From NCBI GenBank assembly GCA_050011815.1, contig JBEKIJ010000001.1:114653-178652 (forward strand): DNA of 64,000 nt, given 5' to 3'. This stretch comes from Chersky-840 sp050011815. Lineage in GTDB: Bacteria; Actinomycetota; Acidimicrobiia; Acidimicrobiales; UBA8190. The position numbers and the translations under genes were made by a program. Shown here piece after piece: positions 58,796-64,000 of this stretch. Under the pieces are notes generated by a model that saw only the letters and a program-made list of their open reading frames with translations, did no database searches and had not been told where the DNA came from. Position 1 is the first letter of the stretch. Each line of letters opens with the position of its first letter.

Positions 58796-59767
58796 ATGTC
58801 GATCGACAAGGTTTGGGTCCTCGCCGAATCCGCCGAGGGCAAGCCCACGACCATCACGCTCGAGCTGCTGACCCAGGCCCGGTCCATGGGGTCCACCACC
58901 GAAGCGGTGGCATGGGGACCCGACACCGCGGCGGTGGCCGGCGAGCTGGGCAACTTCGGCGCCACCACGGTCCACGACGTGGGCGATCTCGGCGACTCCC
59001 TGCCGGGCGCCCCCGTGGCGGCCGCCATCGCCGCGCTCATCGACTCGGGCAACCGCCCCGACGTCATCCTCGTGCCGGCCAGCTATGACGGCCGCGACGT
59101 GGCGGCGCGTCTGTCGGTGCGCCTGGACCTGCCGGTCATCACCAACGTCGTGGACCTGACGGCCCAAGGCGACGAGGTGCGCAGCCAGCACGGACTCTTC
59201 GGCGGAGCCCAGGTGGCGACGGCCCGCTTCACCGGCGCGCGCCCGTGGATCTTCGTGATTCGGGCCAAGTCCTTCGCCGCGGACCCCGCCGGGGGCGGCC
59301 CGGCCCAGGTCGTGGCGGCCCCGGTGCCCGAGCTCGGAGCCACCAACGGGGCCAAGGTCCTGGCCCGTCATGCCGAGGAGCGCAGCGGACCGAAGCTCGA
59401 CGAGGCCGACGTGGTGGTATCGGGCGGCCGGGGCCTCGGCGGTGCCGAGCACTACGCCATGATCGAGGAGCTGGCCAAGCTGCTGCACGGTGCCCCCGGC
59501 GCCAGCCGGGCCATCGTCGACGCCGGCTGGGTGCCCTACTCGCACCAGGTCGGCCAGACGGGCAAGACGGTCAAGCCCACCGTCTACATCGCCTGCGGGA
59601 TCTCGGGGGCCACCCAGCACCTGGTGGGCATGAAGGGCTCGAAGAACATCATCGCCATCAACAAGGACCAGGACGCCCCGATCTTCTCGGTGGCCGACCT
59701 CGGCATCGTGGGAGACGTCCACAAGGTCCTGCCCAAATTGATCGAGGCGCTCAAAGCCCGCAGCTGA
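58796..59767 (+). CDS. etfA: Electron transfer flavoprotein, alpha subunit
   Basis: A 323-residue EtfA that carries FAD. The N-terminal domain pairs with EtfB. The FAD-binding C-terminal domain has VVSGGRGLGGAEHYAMIEELA (about 203-223), AIVDAGWVPYSHQVGQTGKTVKP and YIACGISGATQHLVGMKGSKNIIAINKD, all diagnostic. AGGAGAAGAG directly precedes ATG 58796. No ETF:quinone oxidoreductase is adjacent. Confidence 0.96.
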   Translation: MSIDKVWVLAESAEGKPTTITLELLTQARSMGSTTEAVAWGPDTAAVAGELGNFGATTVHDVGDLGDSLPGAPVAAAIAALIDSGNRPDVILVPASYDGRDVAARLSVRLDLPVITNVVDLTAQGDEVRSQHGLFGGAQVATARFTGARPWIFVIRAKSFAADPAGGGPAQVVAAPVPELGATNGAKVLARHAEERSGPKLDEADVVVSGGRGLGGAEHYAMIEELAKLLHGAPGASRAIVDAGWVPYSHQVGQTGKTVKPTVYIACGISGATQHLVGMKGSKNIIAINKDQDAPIFSVADLGIVGDVHKVLPKLIEALKARS

Positions 59768-59823
59768 TTCGACGCGGTCTCGGGGCGGGCCTCGGGCCCT
59801 GACCAGGTGGAGGGCGCCGATAC

Positions 59824-59839
59824 CCGCGCTCGGGCGCGG
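59824..59839 (+). terminator. Short GC hairpin after etfA
   Basis: CCGCGC (59824-59829) and GCGCGG (59834-59839) form a 6-bp stem with loop TCGG, 57 nt past the etfA stop and 80 nt before the MBOAT start. It may terminate the etf transcript; no T-run is present. Confidence 0.35.
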
Positions 59840-59919
59840 CGGCGATATCCTCCGCGAGGTTCGTTGCGCCCCGTGATCCCGAGGTGCCTCCTCTTCTGAA
59901 CAGCGGGTGACCCGCACGC

Positions 59920-61344
59920 ATGCTGTTCCCCACGATCGACTTCGCCATCTTCTTCGCCGTGGCCTTCACGGCGAACTGGCTGCTGAACCCGTACCCCCGC
60001 CTGTGGAAGTTGGCCATGTTGGCGGCGAGCTACGTGTTCTACAGCTGGTGGGACTGGCGCTTCGTGTTCCTCCTGGCGTCGGTGACGGTCACCGCGCACC
60101 TCGGAGCCACGGCGGTGAACCACTACGAGGACGAGCGTCGCCGGCGCATCGCCATGGTGGCGACGGTGGGGGTGCTGCTCGGGATCCTCGGATGGTTCAA
60201 GTACTACGGCTTCGTGGCCGTGAACGTCGACAACCTCTTTCACACCCTCGGGTCCGGGCACCTGCTGCCGCTTCTGCAGGTGACGCTGCCCGTCGGCATC
60301 TCCTTCTTCACGTTCATGGCCCTCAGCTACGTCATCGACATCTACCGTCGCAAGCTCGTGCCCGCCCGGGCCATCGACGTGGCGGTCTACCTGTCGTTCT
60401 TCCCCCATCTGGTGGCCGGTCCGATCGTGCGGGGAGGGGAGCTGCTCCCCCAGATCCGGCGCAAACGCGACCCGGCCGGGATCGACTTCGGGCGCGCCGC
60501 CTGGCTCGTCGCCGCCGGCCTGTTCAAGAAGGTCGTGATCTCCTCGTATATCGACTCGGCCATCGTGACGCCGGTGTTCTCCGCCCCGCACCAGCACTCG
60601 GCGTTCGAGATCCTCTTCGCCGCCTACGGGTTCGCCGTGCAGATCTACGCCGACTTCAGCGGGTACACCGACATCGCCATCGGCCTGGCCATGTTCCTCG
60701 GCTTCCGGTTCCCCCAGAACTTCGACGCCCCTTACACGGCGCGCAATCTTCAGGACTTCTGGCGGCGCTGGCACATGACGCTGTCGCGCTGGCTGCGCGA
60801 TTACCTGTACATCCCCCTCGGGGGAGGCCGCGGCTCGCGCTGGATCGTGGCCAGGAACATCATGATCACGATGGTCCTCGGTGGCTTGTGGCACGGGGCG
60901 GCCTGGACCTTTGTGGCCTGGGGGGCGATCCACGGGTCGGGCCAGGTCGTGGGCCATCTTCGCCGGTCGAACCGGGTGGCCCTCGGCCTCGACCCCGTCC
61001 CCGACGGCGGGCTGCGGGTCGTCGTCCAGCGGGTGATCACCTTCCACATCGTGTGTCTGGGCTGGATCTTCTTCCGAGCCGACTCCTTCTCGACCGCCAC
61101 CACCCTGATCGGTCGCCTGCTCACGGCGTGGGGGCGGGCTCCGCTCGTGACACCGCTGGTGGTGATCACGGTCGTGGGAACCGTGGCGCTGCAGTACCTG
61201 CCCAGGAACCTCGGGGGCCGGGCCCAGCGTGAATTCGCCCGTCAACCCTGGGCGGTGCAAGGGGCCATACTGGGGGTCGTCCTCCTCGGGATCACGACGC
61301 TCGGGCCCCAAGGTGTCGCACCCTTCATCTATTACAAGTTCTAG
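59920..61344 (+). CDS. MBOAT-family O-acyltransferase (AlgI/PatA-like)
   Basis: A 474-residue polytopic membrane protein that moves acetyl or another acyl group from cytosolic acyl-CoA across the membrane. Conserved blocks are LPVGISFFTFMALSYVIDIYR, FPHLVAGPIVRGGELLPQI and QNFDAPYTARNLQDFWRRWHMTLSRWLRDYLYIPLGG. The catalytic His325 is in LGGLWHGAAWTF. This is the AlgI/DltB-like branch used for cell-wall or exopolysaccharide O-acetylation. The SGNH-domain gene 80 bp downstream is the expected extracytoplasmic transferase partner. Confidence 0.9.
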   Translation: MLFPTIDFAIFFAVAFTANWLLNPYPRLWKLAMLAASYVFYSWWDWRFVFLLASVTVTAHLGATAVNHYEDERRRRIAMVATVGVLLGILGWFKYYGFVAVNVDNLFHTLGSGHLLPLLQVTLPVGISFFTFMALSYVIDIYRRKLVPARAIDVAVYLSFFPHLVAGPIVRGGELLPQIRRKRDPAGIDFGRAAWLVAAGLFKKVVISSYIDSAIVTPVFSAPHQHSAFEILFAAYGFAVQIYADFSGYTDIAIGLAMFLGFRFPQNFDAPYTARNLQDFWRRWHMTLSRWLRDYLYIPLGGGRGSRWIVARNIMITMVLGGLWHGAAWTFVAWGAIHGSGQVVGHLRRSNRVALGLDPVPDGGLRVVVQRVITFHIVCLGWIFFRADSFSTATTLIGRLLTAWGRAPLVTPLVVITVVGTVALQYLPRNLGGRAQREFARQPWAVQGAILGVVLLGITTLGPQGVAPFIYYKF

Positions 61345-61423
61345 GCCGGTCCCGAGGTCTCGGTGACCGGCTTCGAGGTTTCGGGGGGGCGGTTCCGAAC
61401 ATGCACCTGCACATGCGGACCAC

Positions 61424-62653
61424 ATGAACGACATCCCCGCTGACCAGACGAACGAGCCCGGCCGCCGAGGCCACGCCCCTGTCGCGACCGCGGACCGGGT
61501 GCAGCGTGGCGCGCCCGACACCGAGGAGGAGACGCCCCCGCCCGTCGTGGCGGAGGCCGCGGGACCCGAGCCCGAGGAGCAACCCGTGCCGGGTCGGGTG
61601 CACGTCAGCTGGCGCCACGCGCTGGCGGCGGGCCTGGCGTGCTTCGTGGTGTGGCTCGTGCTGGACGCGCCCACGCTCCTGCACTCGGCCCAGGACGCCC
61701 CTCTCGGCACGCGCCGGACGGTCGCCATGGCGGTGCTCCGCCCCATCGCCGATATCTCTGACGCCTTTGGTCTCGGGCATGTCGTGAGCGGGGCCAACCG
61801 GGTCATCGGCCACAGCGGGAACACCGGGAGCGGTGTCTTGCAGGTCGAAGGCGTCCCCGCCCACCGTCATCGGGTCGCCCCCGCACCGCCCCGCGCCGCC
61901 ACCCCGCCGGGGCGCGCCGGGACGACACCCCTGCCGGCCACGGCCGCGCCGGTGCCGGCCCCGGCACCGGCGGTCACCGCACCCGACGGCCTGGCGCCGT
62001 TGGCGGTGCCCACCGCCTCGGCCCCCCTGCGGTTGCTCGTGGTGGGGGACTCCCTGGGGATCGACTTCGGCCAACCCCTCGTCAACGACCTCGCCGCCAC
62101 CGACGTGGTGAGCGCGGTGCTCGACGGCCACATCGACACCGGCCTCGCCCGCCCGGACTATTTCGACTGGCAAACCGAGCTCCAGCGCGACATCGCCACC
62201 TACCAACCCCAGGCCGTCGTGGTGTTCATCGGCGCCAACGACCCCCAGAACATCATCGACGGCTCGACGTCGCTCACCTACGGCACGGCGGCGTGGAACA
62301 CCGCCTACGCCAAGAGAGTCGGGGACTTCATGCAGGTCGCGGTCGACTCGGGCGCCCGGGTGCTGTGGATCGGGATGCCGCCCATGGCCGATCCGGTGCT
62401 CAACTCCCAGATGGAGAACCTCAACGACATCGATCAGAGCCAGGCGGCATCGCACCGGGGGGTCACCTTCTTCGCCTCGTGGCCCGTGCTGGGGAACGCC
62501 CAGGGCCAGTACAGCGCCTTCCTGCCCAACGCCTCGGGGAGCGAGGTCCAGGTCCGTGACCTCGACGGCACCCACATCACCGAGCCCGGTGCACAGCGCC
62601 TGTCGGAAGCCGCCATCGCCTTCATGGGCCACGAGTGGGGACTCGTCCTGTAG
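61424..62653 (+). CDS. Membrane-anchored SGNH/DUF459 hydrolase-like protein
   Basis: A 409-residue protein: acidic cytosolic tail, one transmembrane helix (about 65-83), a Pro/Ala linker (about 145-195), then an extracytoplasmic SGNH domain. The nucleophile is Ser210 in VVGDSLG, the oxyanion Asn is in FIGANDPQN, and the acid-base pair is Asp381/His384 in DLDGTHITEPG. With the MBOAT protein upstream it forms a PatA/PatB-like acyl-transfer pair, modifying a surface polymer; esterase activity is the alternative. The stop is 11 nt before the SixA-like start. Confidence 0.83.
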   Translation: MNDIPADQTNEPGRRGHAPVATADRVQRGAPDTEEETPPPVVAEAAGPEPEEQPVPGRVHVSWRHALAAGLACFVVWLVLDAPTLLHSAQDAPLGTRRTVAMAVLRPIADISDAFGLGHVVSGANRVIGHSGNTGSGVLQVEGVPAHRHRVAPAPPRAATPPGRAGTTPLPATAAPVPAPAPAVTAPDGLAPLAVPTASAPLRLLVVGDSLGIDFGQPLVNDLAATDVVSAVLDGHIDTGLARPDYFDWQTELQRDIATYQPQAVVVFIGANDPQNIIDGSTSLTYGTAAWNTAYAKRVGDFMQVAVDSGARVLWIGMPPMADPVLNSQMENLNDIDQSQAASHRGVTFFASWPVLGNAQGQYSAFLPNASGSEVQVRDLDGTHITEPGAQRLSEAAIAFMGHEWGLVL

Positions 62654-62664
62654 CCGCCGAGTCC

Positions 62665-63171
62665 GTGTGGGTGCTGCGCCACGCCAAGGCCGCATCGCAC
62701 GGGCTCGACGACCACAGCCGCCCGTTGACGGCGCGCGGCACACGACAGGCCGCTGAGGTCGGCGCCTATCTCGCCCGGTCCCCGATCACGGGCCTGCACG
62801 TCCCCCGGCTCGTGCTGTCGTCCTCGGCCCGGCGCGCCGTGCAGACCGCCGAGCTGGTCGTGGCCGAGCTCGAACCACAGGTGGACCTGCTGGTCGAACC
62901 CGCCCTGTACCAGGCCGGCGCCGACGACATCGTCGAGATGCTCCGGGTGCTCGGGGGCGAGGCGCCGTCGGTGCTGGTGGTCGGTCACAATCCGACGGTC
63001 CACGATCTGGTCCTGCTCCTCCTCGACGAGAAGGACGTCGAGGGACGCTCCCGTCTCGAGAAGGGGTTCCCCACCGCGACGTTGGCGGTGGCCGCGCTGT
63101 CGACGCCCTCCTGGGCGCGCCTGGCACCGGGCACCGCCACGTTGGTCGAGTTGCACACACCCGACCGGTGA
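62665..63171 (+). CDS. SixA-like phosphohistidine phosphatase
   Basis: A 168-residue histidine-phosphatase-superfamily protein. The RHG-type motif is RHAKA (Arg5, His6), the second catalytic His is in VVGHNPTVHDL, and RRAVQTAELV supplies another phosphate-binding Arg. DDHSRPLTARGTRQAAEVGAYL is typical of SixA, which dephosphorylates histidine phosphotransfer proteins or PTS components. GTG 62665 gives the family N-terminus; the in-frame GTG 62635 overlaps the upstream gene. The stop overlaps the next gene (GTGA). Confidence 0.8.
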   Translation: MWVLRHAKAASHGLDDHSRPLTARGTRQAAEVGAYLARSPITGLHVPRLVLSSSARRAVQTAELVVAELEPQVDLLVEPALYQAGADDIVEMLRVLGGEAPSVLVVGHNPTVHDLVLLLLDEKDVEGRSRLEKGFPTATLAVAALSTPSWARLAPGTATLVELHTPDR

Positions 63172-64000
63172 CGTCTCAAGCCAACTCCGGCGCCGACCGC
63201 GGTCCGGGTCCCGCCGGCCGCGACGAGGCGCACGCCGATCGTGCCCGGGTGCGCGAGCTCATCCGCAGCCCCCTCAGCGACGGCGACACCCTCGATCCCT
63301 TCGCGGCCCGCCTGGACAAGGAGTACGTGTTCGCTCCGGGGCGCGGGGCGGCGCTGGCCTATCGACCGCTCTTCGGTGTGGCCCTGGGATCGGGGGACCC
63401 GATCGGATCCAGAGACCAGTTCCTCGATTGCCTCCGACGGTTCGTCGACCGCTCCGACGCCCTGGGACTGAGGCCTGTCACCATGCTCGTGCGCCAGGAC
63501 CGGCTGCTCCTCTACGAATATCTCGGGTTCAAGACCCTGTACCTGGGCGACGAGGCGATCGTAGACGTCGCCGGCTTCACCTTGGACAACCCGAGGATGC
63601 GAAACGTGCGTCAGGCCGTCAAGCGGTCCCGGAACTTCGGAGTCACGACCGAGGTGCTGCGAGAAGGCGACATCGCGCCCCATGTCGTCGCCTCGCTGCG
63701 CGACATCGCCGTCCGGGCTCGGCGGGGACGGCGCGAGGAGGGTTTCTCGGCGGCACTCGAGGAGCCGTTCACCGTCCGCCAGCCGTCTTGTCTCGTGGTC
63801 CTGTGCCGCGACCGGGGGGGCAGGCTCGTCGGGTTCCAGCGGTACTCCTTTTGCAGCGGTGACACGAAGTTGTCGGTCGACGCCATGCGTCGTGTGCCCG
63901 ACGCACCCAACGGTGTCACCGAGCGCATGATCTTCGAGGCTCTGCAGTGGGCCGGGCACAACGGGGTCGCCGAGCTCTCGCTCAACTTCGTCGCATTCCG
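63168..64000 (+). CDS. DUF2156/MprF-type aminoacyl-phospholipid transferase domain protein (truncated by window end)
   Basis: At least 277 residues are visible with no stop before the window ends. The sequence matches the C-terminal catalytic GNAT-like domain of MprF/LysX (DUF2156): GVALGSGDPIGSRDQFLDCLRRFVDR, LGFKTLYLGDEAIVDVAGF, NPRMRNVRQAVKRSRNFGVT and PNGVTERMIFEALQWAGHNGVAELSLNF. Such domains transfer lysine or alanine from aminoacyl-tRNA to phosphatidylglycerol. The N-terminal flippase helices of MprF are absent; only a short hydrophilic tail precedes the domain. GTG 63168 overlaps the SixA-like stop by 4 nt. Confidence 0.78.
   Translation, partial: MTSQANSGADRGPGPAGRDEAHADRARVRELIRSPLSDGDTLDPFAARLDKEYVFAPGRGAALAYRPLFGVALGSGDPIGSRDQFLDCLRRFVDRSDALGLRPVTMLVRQDRLLLYEYLGFKTLYLGDEAIVDVAGFTLDNPRMRNVRQAVKRSRNFGVTTEVLREGDIAPHVVASLRDIAVRARRGRREEGFSAALEEPFTVRQPSCLVVLCRDRGGRLVGFQRYSFCSGDTKLSVDAMRRVPDAPNGVTERMIFEALQWAGHNGVAELSLNFVAF

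Noticed and set aside
1..64000. tRNA, rRNA, CRISPR arrays, intact insertion sequences or prophage genes
   Set aside because: I saw no tRNA-like cloverleaf, rRNA sequence, regularly spaced repeats, transposase or integrase. This was by eye, so short RNA genes could be missed.

Overview
The window looks like chromosomal DNA of a very GC-rich actinobacterium. The evidence is a WhiB1-type regulator, a mycothiol-dependent-isomerase-fold protein, a PdtaS-type kinase, wax ester synthase/DGAT next to a LipC-like esterase (a mycobacterial pairing), DUF3107, paired ArsA-like ATPases, many GTG starts and several genes that look leaderless. Acyl-CoA metabolism plus a complete System I cytochrome c maturation operon makes a deep-branching class such as Acidimicrobiia my best guess; this is inference. 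I saw no rRNA, tRNA or CRISPR array.

1-9.3 kb: an SRPBCC protein, a decayed alpha/beta-hydrolase remnant, two secreted Pro/Thr/Ala-rich surface proteins, a divergent HxlR regulator/DHA2 efflux pair, and a neutral-lipid block (membrane protein, Gfo/Idh/MocA oxidoreductase, wax ester synthase/DGAT, divergent LipC-like esterase). 9.3-14.5 kb: a branched-chain amino-acid-type ABC importer condensed into three genes, with LivH-LivM and LivG-LivF fused, preceded by a KstR-like palindrome. 14.5-24.2 kb: SDR, amidohydrolase, MDMPI-fold protein, valS and cysS head to head with overlapping 5' ends, a cold-shock protein, an MFS transporter and an acyl-CoA dehydrogenase.

24.2-26.5 kb is a small accessory island: an AbrB-antitoxin/PIN-like toxin pair and a Fic protein. 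It is flanked by the 3' end of the acyl-CoA dehydrogenase gene and a diverged second copy of that 3' end; an inner 57-bp diverged repeat brackets the Fic gene. 26.6-29.5 kb carries a low-molecular-weight phosphatase, a DUF4395 protein, a TetR regulator and a glycosyltransferase.

29.6-39.3 kb is one long + strand run: enoyl-CoA hydratase, GDP-mannose dehydratase, ccdA, then ccmA-B-C-D-E-F-G-H-I, with almost every junction a 4-nt overlap. It converges on an Fe-S module: cysteine desulfurase (apparently starting at CTG), a SufR-like regulator and a divergent Mrp/ApbC carrier. 42.4-47.4 kb: dNTPase-like HD protein, DUF3107, two ArsA-like ATPases, a PAS-PAS-GGDEF diguanylate cyclase. 47.8-57.9 kb: a Cys/His-rich unknown, an O-methyltransferase, a PHP phosphatase, PdtaS, an OmpR-type response regulator, a hybrid kinase, WhiB with a CRP-type site in its promoter, a stand-alone ClpX-type zinc finger and a GDPD. 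58-64 kb: etfB-etfA (electron acceptor for acyl-CoA dehydrogenases), an MBOAT/SGNH acyl-transfer pair, a SixA-type phosphatase and a truncated DUF2156/MprF-type transferase running off the end.

Themes that recur are acyl-CoA/lipid metabolism (DGAT, esterase, acyl-CoA dehydrogenase, enoyl-CoA hydratase, Etf), haem and Fe-S biogenesis, redox and nucleotide signalling (WhiB, PdtaS, GGDEF, CRP site), and envelope modification.
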